DNA of 23,217 nucleotides, taken from positions 1-23,217 of the forward strand of contig JAGGSL010000151.1 of assembly GCA_021159125.1 (NCBI GenBank), given 5' to 3'. The notes beneath the pieces are model-generated. The model was not told where the DNA came from. It searched no databases and worked only from the letters and a program-made list of their open reading frames with translations. The DNA is from Thermoplasmata archaeon (GTDB lineage: Archaea > Thermoplasmatota > E2 > UBA202 > DSCA01). The stretch's first letter is position 1; each line of letters opens with the position of its first letter. A program made the position numbers and the translations under genes. Below, in pieces: positions 1 to 7,303 of this stretch.

Positions 1-45
1 AAATTACACTTCCATTCTAAACCAAATTCAAGAATGTTGTGAGTC

Positions 46-56
46 AATATTTTAAG
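46..56 (+). promoter_or_regulatory. TATA box for the helical-repeat gene
   Basis: The A/T-only element AATATTTTAAG is centred about 28 bases before the ATG at 80. A GAGGTG Shine-Dalgarno match at 68-73 also lies between them, so transcription could start either just before that site or at the ATG. Confidence 0.45.
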
Positions 57-79
57 ATAAAAATTTAGAGGTGAAAAAA

Positions 80-1291
80 ATGAAAGAATATTTTGTGATA
101 AGAAAATTGGTAAACGAAAACAAATTTGAAGAAGCAATTAAGAAAGCAGAAAGTGTGAAAGACAAACAGGAGAAGGCAATGATGCTGTGCATGATTGCCG
201 AGGCGATGATTTATGAGGGCAGGAAGAAAAATGCCATATTGTTGCTGAATGATGCCCTCGAAACAGCAAAGGAAATAGACGAGGAACTTTTCCAATTGCT
301 TGCCATCGGCAAAGTTTCATTTACAATGGCAATTGCAGGAGAAGTGAAAAAGGCGGTAGAGATAGCACGCAGCATAACGGATAACTCGGAAAAAGTGTAT
401 GCCATGACAAGAATTTCTGATATGCTGATTACTAAAAACAAAATTGAGGAAGCAAAGGAGGTACTGAAGGAGGCTGAAAAAGCAGTGGATGAAATCAGGA
501 ACGACCTAATTGGAAAATTCCTCTCGATAAAAACTCTTGTACATGCTTTTGTTTTAATTGGAGACAGCAATAAAGCATCTGATTTGCTAAAGCATGCAGA
601 AAATGTGGCAGAAAATATGAACGAAGAGAATGCCGCTATTGCTTTTTATTTAATTGGACAGATAATGATAGAACTTGGGAGGGTGGATGATTCCATGAAA
701 CTAATTGAAAAGATAGAGAATGGATATGATAAATTATGGCTGATGTCTGATATTGCATATGAAAGGGCAGATGCTGATTTGCTTGAAGAAGTTGCTAAAG
801 TGGGGAGGGGGGTGATGCATAATTATGAGGCAGTAAGCGGATTTTCCAAAATTACTTCCATCATGTCAAAGTTTGGAAAAGAGCAGGAAGCATCAAAACT
901 AATAAATGAGATGGTAAAAATTTCGGAGGGAATCGAAGAGGGAATGGAGAAGACAATGTCTCTCGCATTAATTTCTAATGCAATGTTTGAGAATGGAGAT
1001 GAGAGATATGCAGACATGCTAAACAAGGCTGTAGAAATTTCAAAAAAATTAGAAGATTTTGAAAGGGAAGAGGCATGCTCTTTAATTGCAAGAACTATGA
1101 TTGAAATTGGAAAATCCGAGGATGCGCTGAATTTTATAGATGGGATAGAAGATGAGGACGTGAAGGGGGCGGTGTACATATCCCTTGCAAATGATTTAAT
1201 TTATGATGGAATGAAAGAAGAGGCTATGAAAATTGCGGAGTTTATGGATGATAAAATACTGAAAGAAAGAATAAGAAGAGGAAAGTTTTGA
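80..1291 (+). CDS. TPR-like alpha-helical repeat protein
   Basis: A 403-residue protein built almost entirely of short amphipathic helices that repeat about every 35-40 residues, with the recurring pattern A-x-x-x-I-A-x-x-M-I-x-x-G-x-x-x-x-A. This resembles tetratricopeptide or related solenoid repeats, which usually act as protein-binding scaffolds. No signal peptide, membrane segment or catalytic motif is visible, so a soluble cytoplasmic scaffold is the best guess. I prefer ATG 80 over GTG 71 because GAGGTG at 68-73 is a good ribosome-binding site six bases before the ATG and would overlap the GTG. It is strongly Lys/Glu-rich and more A/T-rich than its neighbours. It stands alone, 67 bases before rpe, and rpe has its own promoter. 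The partner is unknown. Confidence 0.8.
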   Translation: MKEYFVIRKLVNENKFEEAIKKAESVKDKQEKAMMLCMIAEAMIYEGRKKNAILLLNDALETAKEIDEELFQLLAIGKVSFTMAIAGEVKKAVEIARSITDNSEKVYAMTRISDMLITKNKIEEAKEVLKEAEKAVDEIRNDLIGKFLSIKTLVHAFVLIGDSNKASDLLKHAENVAENMNEENAAIAFYLIGQIMIELGRVDDSMKLIEKIENGYDKLWLMSDIAYERADADLLEEVAKVGRGVMHNYEAVSGFSKITSIMSKFGKEQEASKLINEMVKISEGIEEGMEKTMSLALISNAMFENGDERYADMLNKAVEISKKLEDFEREEACSLIARTMIEIGKSEDALNFIDGIEDEDVKGAVYISLANDLIYDGMKEEAMKIAEFMDDKILKERIRRGKF

Positions 1292-1330
1292 GGGCATCAT
1301 TGCCAGTATCCATATTTGCTTTGCACAAAC

Positions 1331-1339
1331 TATTAAAAT
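1331..1339 (+). promoter_or_regulatory. TATA box for rpe
   Basis: TATTAAAAT is centred about 25 bases before ATG 1359, the spacing expected if transcription starts at the start codon and gives a leaderless mRNA. Confidence 0.5.
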
Positions 1340-1358
1340 CGCTGTGGCTTTTATCCCT

Positions 1359-1988
1359 ATGGTGCTTGTTGCTCCCTCTATTCTATCGGCCGATTTTTCA
1401 AGATTGGGCGAGGAGATAAAGGCAGTGGAGAGGGCAGGGGCTGACTGGATTCATATTGACGTGATGGACGGACATTTTGTTCCGAATATAACCATTGGCC
1501 CAGTGGTCGTGAAGAGCATACGGCCTGTGACAGATCTTACCTTCGATGTGCACCTTATGATAGCTGAGCCCTGGAAATATGTGGATGCGTTTGCAGAAGC
1601 AGGGGCAGATTTTATCACTATTCATGCAGAATGCGGGAATGTTGCCGGCACAATCGATGCAATCAAGAAAAAGTGCAGAGCCGGCATAGCTGTCAGGCCA
1701 TCAACACCGCTGAGTGCCATCGCCGACGTAATAGACAGCATAGACATGCTCCTTGTAATGACAGTCAATCCCGGCTTCGGGGGGCAAAAATTCATGGAAG
1801 AGGTGCTGCCAAAAATAAAAGAAGCGAGGAAAATGATAGGCAGCAGAGATATCTATCTTCAGGTTGACGGGGGCATAAATCCGGAAAACGTTGCGGCGGT
1901 GAAAGAGGCGGGAGCAGATGTGATTGTTGCAGGCTCGGCGGTTTTTAAAAGTGGCGACTACAGCACTGCAATCAAAAGTTTGAAATAG
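1359..1988 (+). CDS. rpe: Ribulose-phosphate 3-epimerase
   Basis: It interconverts D-ribulose 5-phosphate and D-xylulose 5-phosphate in the cytoplasm (pentose phosphate metabolism). The 209-residue protein is a complete TIM barrel with the family hallmarks in order: APSILSADF near the N-terminus, HIDVMDGHFVPN with the metal/catalytic Asp, DVHLMI, the phosphate-loop motif VNPGFGGQKF, and QVDGGIN with the second catalytic Asp. ATG 1359 fits the usual family N-terminus and the upstream TATA box; an in-frame GTG at 1344 would add five residues and lies before the predicted transcript start. Its substrate is also the RibB substrate, and ribB is in this window (15581-16285). Identification is firm. 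Confidence 0.96.
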   Translation: MVLVAPSILSADFSRLGEEIKAVERAGADWIHIDVMDGHFVPNITIGPVVVKSIRPVTDLTFDVHLMIAEPWKYVDAFAEAGADFITIHAECGNVAGTIDAIKKKCRAGIAVRPSTPLSAIADVIDSIDMLLVMTVNPGFGGQKFMEEVLPKIKEARKMIGSRDIYLQVDGGINPENVAAVKEAGADVIVAGSAVFKSGDYSTAIKSLK

Positions 1989-2007
1989 AAACAGCAGTTT
2001 TATCTCT

Positions 2008-2502
2008 ATGGGTTACAAATATGTCCTGATTGCATTATCACTTTTTATTCTCACTTTCAGTTCAGTTTCTGCTGATAACTTCGTAAAAAACTGGGACAGG
2101 ACATACAGCGGATTGGGTTTTGACGAGGGAAGGAGCATAGCTTACGGCAATAATTCCGTCTTTGTTGCCGGTATCTCCTTAGGCGTTTCCGATGCGTACT
2201 ATCTTCTCAAATACTCAGAGGAGGGCAGATTTTTGTGGGATAGGGAGGTAAAAGCCCAGATATGGAACAGAAGTTTGAGAAATGTAGCCATCTTGTTTGT
2301 AGAAGGCGGTTTAATTCTTGCATGCACAAACGGGACATTCAACATTTACAGGTATGATGCAGATGGAAATTTGATATGGGAAAAAGAATGGGGAAAGGCG
2401 AACACCGTGACAGATATTGCATTGGATGGAAAAGATGTCATATCTCAGGGATTTCGGAAGGGAGGAGCGAGCAGGAATCTCACATCATTAAATGCAGCAT
2501 AG
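2008..2502 (+). CDS. Secreted beta-propeller protein, N-terminal part before a frameshift
   Basis: This is the 5' part of a gene that continues out of frame in the next entry. Residues 1-22 form a signal peptide (charged start, hydrophobic core, Ser-Ala-Asp end). After it comes a propeller-like repeat with the pattern W-D-R-T-Y-x-G-x-G-x-D-E-G-x-S-I, seen in exported archaeal repeat proteins, then a second repeat with YDADGNLIWEKEW. Matching coding sequence runs to about base 2451 (…DVISQGF); the last residues before the stop at 2500-2502 are out-of-frame read-through. The missing base is most simply a T in the TTT at 2452-2454: TTTT would restore GGA TTT TCG GAA GGG and join the frames. It could be a real lesion or a sequencing/assembly error. 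It follows rpe by 19 bases and may share its transcript. Confidence 0.75.
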   Translation: MGYKYVLIALSLFILTFSSVSADNFVKNWDRTYSGLGFDEGRSIAYGNNSVFVAGISLGVSDAYYLLKYSEEGRFLWDREVKAQIWNRSLRNVAILFVEGGLILACTNGTFNIYRYDADGNLIWEKEWGKANTVTDIALDGKDVISQGFRKGGASRNLTSLNAA

Positions 2503-3413
2503 ACGGCAGCATTGAATGGAATGTCACCGTAGACGGCAGGATTATGGGCATATGCGTCCATAACGATTCAATTTTTGCCGCAGGATGTTATGGCAATGAG
2601 AGCAGGCTCTTCAAAATGGATAACAATGGCAATATAATATGGAATAGGAGTTACGGAAAAGGGGTTATTGAGGATGTGGCGGCTGGCAATTCAATATATC
2701 TCCTTCTTTCATATGACAACATGTCTGTGGTGAAGTGCGATATGAATGGCAATGCTCTGCAATCCTCAACCTACGGAGAAAAAAGTGCGGGGCATTCCAT
2801 ATGCCTTGATAAAAATGGAAATGTGTTTGTTGCGGGCTCTGTTTACAACGAGAGCAGCAAAGATGTTGATTATCTGATACTGGAATATGCATGGAATGGG
2901 AAATTTATCAGAGACATGGAATATAATGGCGGGCTGGAAGATGAGGCGTGGGATGTTTACGTTGATGGCGGCATTTTTGCAACAGGTTATTCCGTAATAA
3001 CAAAAATAGTTGACATGAATGCTGTTTCGAGAGATAGAGATTTTTATACCACAAGTTACAGTTTGAAGAATATACCCCCTGAGGCAAATTTTTCATGGAG
3101 CCCTGAAGAACCTGAGGCAGGGAAGGATGTGGAATTTAAAGACGCCTCGTATGATGTTGACGGAAGCATTGTTTCCTGGAAATGGAGTTTTGGAGACGGG
3201 AAGTTTTCAAATTCTAAGGCGCCTGTCCACAAATACAAAAATGGAGGGACATACAAAGTAAATCTTACAGTTTTTGATGATGCAGGAGGAAGTGCTTCAA
3301 TAGAAAAGACAATAGTCGTTAAAGATAAGAAAGACACCCCTGGCTTTGAATTCATTGTTCTGATGGCAGCATTCCTTGTAATATTCCTGAGAAAGAATAG
3401 ATTAATTTTTTAA
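2376..3413 (+). CDS. Secreted beta-propeller/PKD protein, C-terminal part after a frameshift
   Basis: Real coding sequence in this frame starts near 2455 (EGRSEQESHIIK…); the ATG at 2376 merely opens the frame. The protein continues with propeller-like repeats (SIDGSIEWN, FKMDNNGNIIWNRSYG, CLDKNGNVFVAGSVY), then a PKD domain recognisable from PPEANFSWSPEEPEAG, SYDVDGSIVSWKWSFGDG and HKYKNGGTYKVNLTV. It ends in Thr-Pro-Gly-Phe-Glu, a hydrophobic stretch of about 15 residues and a basic tail (LRKNRLIF). That tripartite ending resembles PGF-CTERM sorting signals processed by archaeosortases. Joined to the upstream part, the full protein would have about 468 residues and be exported and surface-anchored. 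The ligand is unknown. Confidence 0.75.
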   Translation: MGKRMGKGEHRDRYCIGWKRCHISGISEGRSEQESHIIKCSIDGSIEWNVTVDGRIMGICVHNDSIFAAGCYGNESRLFKMDNNGNIIWNRSYGKGVIEDVAAGNSIYLLLSYDNMSVVKCDMNGNALQSSTYGEKSAGHSICLDKNGNVFVAGSVYNESSKDVDYLILEYAWNGKFIRDMEYNGGLEDEAWDVYVDGGIFATGYSVITKIVDMNAVSRDRDFYTTSYSLKNIPPEANFSWSPEEPEAGKDVEFKDASYDVDGSIVSWKWSFGDGKFSNSKAPVHKYKNGGTYKVNLTVFDDAGGSASIEKTIVVKDKKDTPGFEFIVLMAAFLVIFLRKNRLIF

Positions 3414-3441
3414 ACACCATTGTAATTCGCTATTACCCTAC

Positions 3442-3526
3442 GCAGGGGTAGCCAAGCCAGGTCAACGGCGCAAGGTTGAGGGCCTTGTCCTGTAGAGGTC
3501 CGCGAGTTCAAATCTCGCCCCCTGCA
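3442..3526 (+). tRNA. tRNA-Leu (anticodon GAG)
   Basis: An 85-base class II tRNA with a long variable arm. The acceptor stem GCAGGGG (3442-3448) pairs with CCCCTGC (3519-3525), and A3526 is the discriminator. The anticodon stem CAAGG/CCTTG encloses the loop TTGAGGG, with anticodon GAG at 3478-3480, reading CUC and CUU leucine codons. The T arm is GCGAG-TTCAAAT-CTCGC. No CCA is encoded and no intron is seen. An A/T-rich TTTTTTAAA near 3405-3413, overlapping the end of the upstream gene, is a plausible promoter. Confidence 0.95.
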
Positions 3527-3532
3527 TACTTT

Positions 3533-4450
3533 TCATACCTCTGACTTCTTTTTGAGTTCTATGAGGCTGAAAAATCCGGATTGCCCGGATTCCTGCACAA
3601 GTCGTATGGCATTACTATCCAAGAAGAAGGATGCGTATCTGCCTTCTCCTTCCGCCCATTTCAATTTTAAAAACAAAGGCCATTCTGTGCTCCATTTTCC
3701 CCAGTATGAAGAAGTTCTATTTTCAATAAAAAACGATCTGTTGGAGTAAAAAGTGATTTCTATGTTCTGTGTCTCATTTTCCCATGTCCCGTAATACCTC
3801 TCACTGTATACTCTGCTAAGCCCCCCAGAGATACTTATAGGATTAATCATCAGGCCGATATAACCGTTGAATACAAGCAGGATGATGACCACTGCGGCAA
3901 TCACGGCTTTTGTGCTGATTTTGATGCCCCTTTCCGATTCAAAATAATCTTTCACGCGGGGCTTACGCAGGTAATAGACGATAACGAGAGGGATTATTAC
4001 ACCGAATAGGTTGAAACTTAAAATCGATGAGATTATGGAGGTTATTTGAAACCATACCGAAGTTAACCTTGCCCATTCCTCTCCCTTCAATAATCCGTAT
4101 GCAAGCACGATGGATACAGGTATGAGCACCACGGAGTATACGGCCAGGAATACAATCAACGGGAAACCTGCAATCTCCTCTATCAAACCCGTGTATCTGC
4201 CGGAAAATTTCGAAACCAGTACCAACGAAAAGATGGCGGAAATCACTCCGATTATCTGAAATGCCGCAAGAATCGTGACGCCCAACGGCCTTTCTTTCTT
4301 TTCTTCCGGGATTCTGAAATCTTCATACGCCGGAAATGTGAACCTGCCCTTCGAGCCGCAGTTCGGGCATACGAGGTATTTTGTCTCACCGGGACTGCCC
4401 TCGGCGGTCATATTGTATCCGCATTTGGGGCACCGTATGGACTTCTTCAT
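3533..4450 (-). CDS. Zinc-ribbon multi-pass membrane protein
   Basis: A 305-residue protein of unknown role. Residues 7-31 form a zinc ribbon (CPKC at 7-10, CPNC at 28-31). Then come about four membrane segments (about 57-80, 97-121, 131-161 and 182-203), and finally a C-terminal domain of about 100 residues rich in Tyr, Trp and Ser with the repeated pattern Y-x-G-T-W/W-G-K-W, probably a small beta domain. The zinc ribbon should lie in the cytoplasm and the beta domain outside if there are four segments. The ATG is supported by a reverse-strand TATA box centred about 28 bases upstream. The gene diverges from metK and ends only six bases from the tRNA-Leu, facing it. Such zinc ribbon/membrane combinations are common among uncharacterised archaeal proteins. 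Confidence 0.85.
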   Translation of the reverse strand: MKKSIRCPKCGYNMTAEGSPGETKYLVCPNCGSKGRFTFPAYEDFRIPEEKKERPLGVTILAAFQIIGVISAIFSLVLVSKFSGRYTGLIEEIAGFPLIVFLAVYSVVLIPVSIVLAYGLLKGEEWARLTSVWFQITSIISSILSFNLFGVIIPLVIVYYLRKPRVKDYFESERGIKISTKAVIAAVVIILLVFNGYIGLMINPISISGGLSRVYSERYYGTWENETQNIEITFYSNRSFFIENRTSSYWGKWSTEWPLFLKLKWAEGEGRYASFFLDSNAIRLVQESGQSGFFSLIELKKKSEV

Positions 4451-4473
4451 CTCCTCACGGAAAAACCCATGGG

Positions 4474-4483
4474 AATATTAAAA
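4474..4483 (-). promoter_or_regulatory. TATA box for the zinc-ribbon membrane protein
   Basis: AATATTAAAA on the plus strand (TTTTAATATT in the direction of transcription) is centred about 28 bases before the ATG at 4450, which suggests a leaderless or nearly leaderless transcript. It lies 30 bases from the metK TATA box on the other strand. Confidence 0.5.
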
Positions 4484-4510
4484 TGATTTGCTTTTCTGCC
4501 ACCATTAGAT

Positions 4511-4520
4511 TAATATTTAT
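4511..4520 (+). promoter_or_regulatory. TATA box for metK
   Basis: TAATATTTAT is centred about 24-26 bases before ATG 4539, with no Shine-Dalgarno match between them. This is the pattern of a leaderless archaeal promoter. Confidence 0.55.
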
Positions 4521-4538
4521 CAACTTCATTCGGTAGTC

Positions 4539-5693
4539 ATGAAAAGAGGAAACTTTGTGTTCACATCAGAAGCGATGGCAGAGGGACATCCCGATAAAGT
4601 ATGCGATGCTATATCTGATGCTGTCCTTGATGAAATTCTGAAGCAGGATAAACACGCGAGGGTGGCATGCGAAACAATGGCCGGGATGGGATTTGTTATT
4701 GTAAGCGGTGAGATAACTACCTCCGCCTATGTAAACATACCAAAAATCGCCCGTTCAGTTATAAGAGATATTGGATATGATAAGCCGGAATATGGCTTTG
4801 ATTATAATACCGTCGGCGTTCTAACAAGCATACACAGTCAGTCCCCCGATATTGCACAGGGCGTGAACAAGGGAAATGAGATAGGGGCAGGAGACCAGGG
4901 CATGATGTCCGGCTATGCGACAAATGAAACATCCGAATTCATGCCATTGACAATAGTCCTTGCAAACAAGCTTGCGAAGAGGCTGGCAGATGTAAGAAAA
5001 GACGGCACGCTGCCGTACCTGCGCCCTGACGGCAAAACCCAGGTCACCATTCATTACAAAAACGGGGAGCCGGAATATGCAACCTCGATTGTGGTTGCTG
5101 CCCAGCACGACCCTGATGTGGGTATCGAGAAACTCAGGAAGGATATAAAAGAGGAAGTGATAGAGCCTGTCTGCAGCGAGTGGGTAAGAGAAGATACGAA
5201 ATACTACATAAACAACACGGGAAGATTTGTGCAGGGCGGGCCTGTAGCGGACTGCGGCATGACAGGAAGGAAGATAATCGCAGATACTTATGGGGGGGCG
5301 GTCAGCCACGGAGGCGGGGCGTTTTCAGGCAAAGACCCGACAAAGGTGGATAAGTCAGCTGCTTATATGGCACGTTACATAGCAAAAAATTTTGTTGCTG
5401 CCGGAATATGCAAGAAATGCGAGGTTCAGCTTGCATATGTCATAGGAATAACAGAGCCGCTTTCCGTGATGGTAGATTCTTTCGGAACCGGAAAACTCAC
5501 GAATGAGGCGATGGTTGAGCTGGCTAAAAAGCATTTCAATTTATCGCCCAAAGGCATAATAGAGCAGCTTGACCTTCTCAGACCCATATATCGCAAGACC
5601 ACATGCTACGGTCACTTCGGAAGAGATGACCCTGATTTCACATGGGAGAAAACAGATCTGGCAGAAACTCTGAGAGAGGAAGCAGAGCTATAA
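4539..5693 (+). CDS. metK: S-adenosylmethionine synthase, bacterial type
   Basis: It makes S-adenosylmethionine from methionine and ATP in the cytoplasm. The 384-residue protein has the classical bacterial/eukaryotic MetK signatures: FTSEAMAEGHPDK (ATP-binding His17), GAGDQGMMSGYA at 116-127, RPDGKTQVT at 162-170, and the glycine-rich loop GGGAFSGKDPTKVD at 258-271. Most archaea instead carry the divergent archaeal-type enzyme (PF01941 family), which lacks these motifs, so this gene probably entered the lineage from bacteria. One small oddity is Ser124 in GAGDQGMMSGYA, where bacteria usually have Phe (GDQGLMFGYA). The start is fixed by the TATA box and the normal N-terminus. A UspA gene follows, with its TATA-like element overlapping the metK stop. 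Confidence 0.97.
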   Translation: MKRGNFVFTSEAMAEGHPDKVCDAISDAVLDEILKQDKHARVACETMAGMGFVIVSGEITTSAYVNIPKIARSVIRDIGYDKPEYGFDYNTVGVLTSIHSQSPDIAQGVNKGNEIGAGDQGMMSGYATNETSEFMPLTIVLANKLAKRLADVRKDGTLPYLRPDGKTQVTIHYKNGEPEYATSIVVAAQHDPDVGIEKLRKDIKEEVIEPVCSEWVREDTKYYINNTGRFVQGGPVADCGMTGRKIIADTYGGAVSHGGGAFSGKDPTKVDKSAAYMARYIAKNFVAAGICKKCEVQLAYVIGITEPLSVMVDSFGTGKLTNEAMVELAKKHFNLSPKGIIEQLDLLRPIYRKTTCYGHFGRDDPDFTWEKTDLAETLREEAEL

Positions 5694-5695
5694 AA

Positions 5696-5703
5696 GCTTA
5701 AAT
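5696..5703 (+). promoter_or_regulatory. TATA-like element for the UspA gene
   Basis: GCTTAAAT is centred about 26 bases before ATG 5725. It begins three bases after the metK stop codon, so the UspA gene can be transcribed on its own as a leaderless message. Confidence 0.4.
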
Positions 5704-5724
5704 GTGGGTTTGCAATATATATTC

Positions 5725-6183
5725 ATGGCAAAAGAATTCAGGAGAATAATAGCTCCGGTGGATGGCTCTGAGGAGGCAAAATACGCAGCTAAAAAAGCCA
5801 TTTTCCTTGCAGAGCATATAGGTTTGGATGTTGTGGCAATGTATGTGAAGGATACCTCAGTCTTCGCCCGCTTTCCCGCCCCGGATGACGTGCTTTATTT
5901 CAACATAGACAAATTGCTGGATAAGGAGGCACTTTCCATTCTTGACAAAGTGGAAAAGATGGGGAGCAAGAGAGGCGTTAGAGTGATAAAGAAGCTGGTA
6001 GAGGGAATTCCTGATGAGGAAATTATTAAGGAAGCGAAAAAGAATGATTTGATTGTTATGGGAAGCAAAGGCATGACAGCTCTGGACAGAATTTTGATTG
6101 GCAGCGTATCCGAAAAAGTGCTGCACCATGCTCCCTGTCCTGTTATGATTGTAAGAAAGCCAAAGCAAGAGAAAAGGAAATAA
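5725..6183 (+). CDS. Universal stress protein, UspA family
   Basis: A single-domain 152-residue UspA protein of normal length. It has the opening strand RRIIAPVDGSEEA and the ATP-binding signature G-x2-G-x9-G-S in GSKGMTALDRILIGSVS, followed by HHAPCPVMIVR. Proteins with this signature usually bind ATP and dimerise; the cellular role is stress-related but not specific. I chose ATG 5725, where the conserved domain begins and which fits the TATA spacing, over the in-frame GTG at 5704. It lies 31 bases after metK on the same strand and its stop codon touches the stop of the convergent small gene at 6184. Confidence 0.92.
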   Translation: MAKEFRRIIAPVDGSEEAKYAAKKAIFLAEHIGLDVVAMYVKDTSVFARFPAPDDVLYFNIDKLLDKEALSILDKVEKMGSKRGVRVIKKLVEGIPDEEIIKEAKKNDLIVMGSKGMTALDRILIGSVSEKVLHHAPCPVMIVRKPKQEKRK

Positions 6184-6306
6184 TTACGGCAAAGCTGCGA
6201 TTTCGGAAATAACCATTTCCCTATTGCATCTCTCGCACAGATAATACACCCGTCCTTTGAAGACGTGGCATATCATCTCCCCACCGCATTCGGGACATTT
6301 TTTCAT
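6184..6306 (-). CDS. 40-residue zinc-ribbon protein
   Basis: A very short gene encoding 40 residues: MKKCPECGGEMICHVF, a Lys-Gly-Arg turn, VYYLCERC and a short tail ending in Ala-Leu-Pro. The two CxxC pairs (C4/C7 and C24/C27) form one complete zinc ribbon. A strong Shine-Dalgarno sequence, GGGGAGG, lies five bases before the ATG, unusual in a region where most genes look leaderless and good evidence that it is translated. Its stop codon directly abuts the stop of the UspA gene. The function is unknown; proteins of this kind may bind nucleic acid or protein partners. Confidence 0.75.
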   Translation of the reverse strand: MKKCPECGGEMICHVFKGRVYYLCERCNREMVISEIAALP

Positions 6307-6377
6307 AAATTCCTCCCCAGGTCTATCTTAAAAGAAGAATAATTTGTTTATAAATGTTTTTATCATGTTTTTATTTG

Positions 6378-6539
6378 TCAAAATCCTTTCATTCCCGCAA
6401 GCCCGGCAACGCCCTTCTCCAGATATGCAGGACAGTCGATTTCCTCGAATGGCTCTGTTATTGGTTGCTTGTATTTCACGCCCAAAGGCTCGATGCAGCT
6501 TATGCCATTATAGTTCAGACAGAACTCGCACTTGACCAT
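6378..6539 (-). CDS. 53-residue Cys-rich small protein
   Basis: It encodes 53 residues beginning MVKCEFCLNYNGISC, with four cysteines: a CxxC pair (C4, C7), C15 and C36 (EIDCPAYL). This spacing suggests a small zinc or iron-sulfur site. A reverse-strand TATA box (ATTTAAATA at 6560-6568) sits 25-26 bases upstream of the ATG, exactly the leaderless spacing. That spacing and the Cys pattern are the evidence that it is a gene. It lies between two other metal-binding-type genes. I do not recognise the family. Confidence 0.65.
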   Translation of the reverse strand: MVKCEFCLNYNGISCIEPLGVKYKQPITEPFEEIDCPAYLEKGVAGLAGMKGF

Positions 6540-6559
6540 GATTAAAAACCAAGCATGTT

Positions 6560-6568
6560 ATTTAAATA
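6560..6568 (-). promoter_or_regulatory. TATA box for the 53-residue Cys-rich gene
   Basis: ATTTAAATA, centred about 25 bases upstream of the ATG at 6539 on the minus strand, with no Shine-Dalgarno sequence between. It is one of the clearer leaderless promoters of the window. Confidence 0.5.
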
Positions 6569-6616
6569 TGGGGGATTTCGGCGGAAATAGAAATGTGGTC
6601 AATGTGTAAAGATTCA

Positions 6617-7150
6617 TTATTTTGAGGATTTCCTCTTCTTAACAATATATTTTAGTTCATCTCTCGGAATGCTACCTCTGTGAGCCATTCTATGGTGGGT
6701 AGGACATAAAACAATCAGATTACTCTGCTTATTACTCCCTCCCTCAGACCTTGGTATGATGTGATGAACCTCTAAACCATATTCAATATTGCATCCTGGA
6801 AATTCACATCTATGATGGGCGACATCATGGATTAATCTATATCTCTCTTCTGATGAAAGAGGTGGAACTACACTTCTCTTTCTTGATGCTTTCCCTTCTC
6901 TTTTCTCCCGTTCTCTATACTCTCTCTTATACCAGTTCCATATGTACTTGGTCAGTGCAGTGGGCAAAAAGATATTTTTCTTTGTATATGCATAATAAGT
7001 TGCTATGATAAATACCAAAACAATTATTATCAGGGATAGGTAAAGATATATGTGGGGTACTGATGCCCATATTATTGCTATTGCTGCAACAAATAAAACA
7101 AGTAATACTGCCCAAGCTGGTAGTTCTTCTTCCTCCTCTTTCCTCCCCAT
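6617..7150 (-). CDS. Membrane-anchored HNH endonuclease-like protein
   Basis: A 177-residue protein with two parts. The N-terminal part has an acidic start (GRKEEEEE) and two membrane helices joined by a very short turn (about residues 11-29 and 35-53). A basic linker follows, then a C-terminal HNH domain: CEFPGC, the catalytic EVHHIIPRSEGG, N-L-I-V-L-C and PTHHRMAH, with four zinc ligands (two Cys in C-x4-C, then Cys and His in LCPTHH). The positive-inside rule puts both ends, and so the nuclease, on the cytoplasmic face. An in-frame GTG at 7159 adds three residues; the TATA-like ATTATAAATTT near 7178-7188 fits either start. HNH domains serve in restriction, defence and mobile elements, but nothing nearby identifies the role. 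No partner gene is evident. Confidence 0.85.
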   Translation of the reverse strand: MGRKEEEEELPAWAVLLVLFVAAIAIIWASVPHIYLYLSLIIIVLVFIIATYYAYTKKNIFLPTALTKYIWNWYKREYREREKREGKASRKRSVVPPLSSEERYRLIHDVAHHRCEFPGCNIEYGLEVHHIIPRSEGGSNKQSNLIVLCPTHHRMAHRGSIPRDELKYIVKKRKSSK

Positions 7151-7275
7151 ATCAATCACATAATAATCGATGAACTTATTATAAATTTACTGCATGATTG
7201 ATTTTTTCATAATCCCTGCGAGTGTTCCCTCTTTTTTCCCCAAAGTATAAGTAGGATGGGGGCTTACTCCATCAT

Positions 7276-7289
7276 CCCGCTTCGGCGGG
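7276..7289 (+). promoter_or_regulatory. UUCG-tetraloop hairpin in the leader of the CxxC zinc protein gene
   Basis: CCCGC-TTCG-GCGGG is a perfect five-pair hairpin closed by C-G around UUCG, the most stable tetraloop type. A TATA-like AAAGTATAAG at 7242-7251 would start a transcript near 7271, placing this hairpin at its very 5' end, just before a weak AGGT ribosome-binding match (7293-7296) and the ATG at 7304. It may protect the mRNA end or control translation. A weaker potential stem, GATGG/CCATC (7255-7259 and 7269-7273), lies just upstream. Confidence 0.45.
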
Positions 7290-7303
7290 CAAAGGTATAA
7301 ATA

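Noticed and set aside
1344..1358. Upstream GTG start for rpe
   Set aside because: It would precede the transcript start predicted from the TATA box and extend beyond the usual family N-terminus.
4441..4460. GTGAGGAG directly before the zinc-ribbon membrane protein ATG as a ribosome-binding site
   Set aside because: It abuts the ATG with no spacer, which does not allow normal initiation; the TATA spacing favours a leaderless start.
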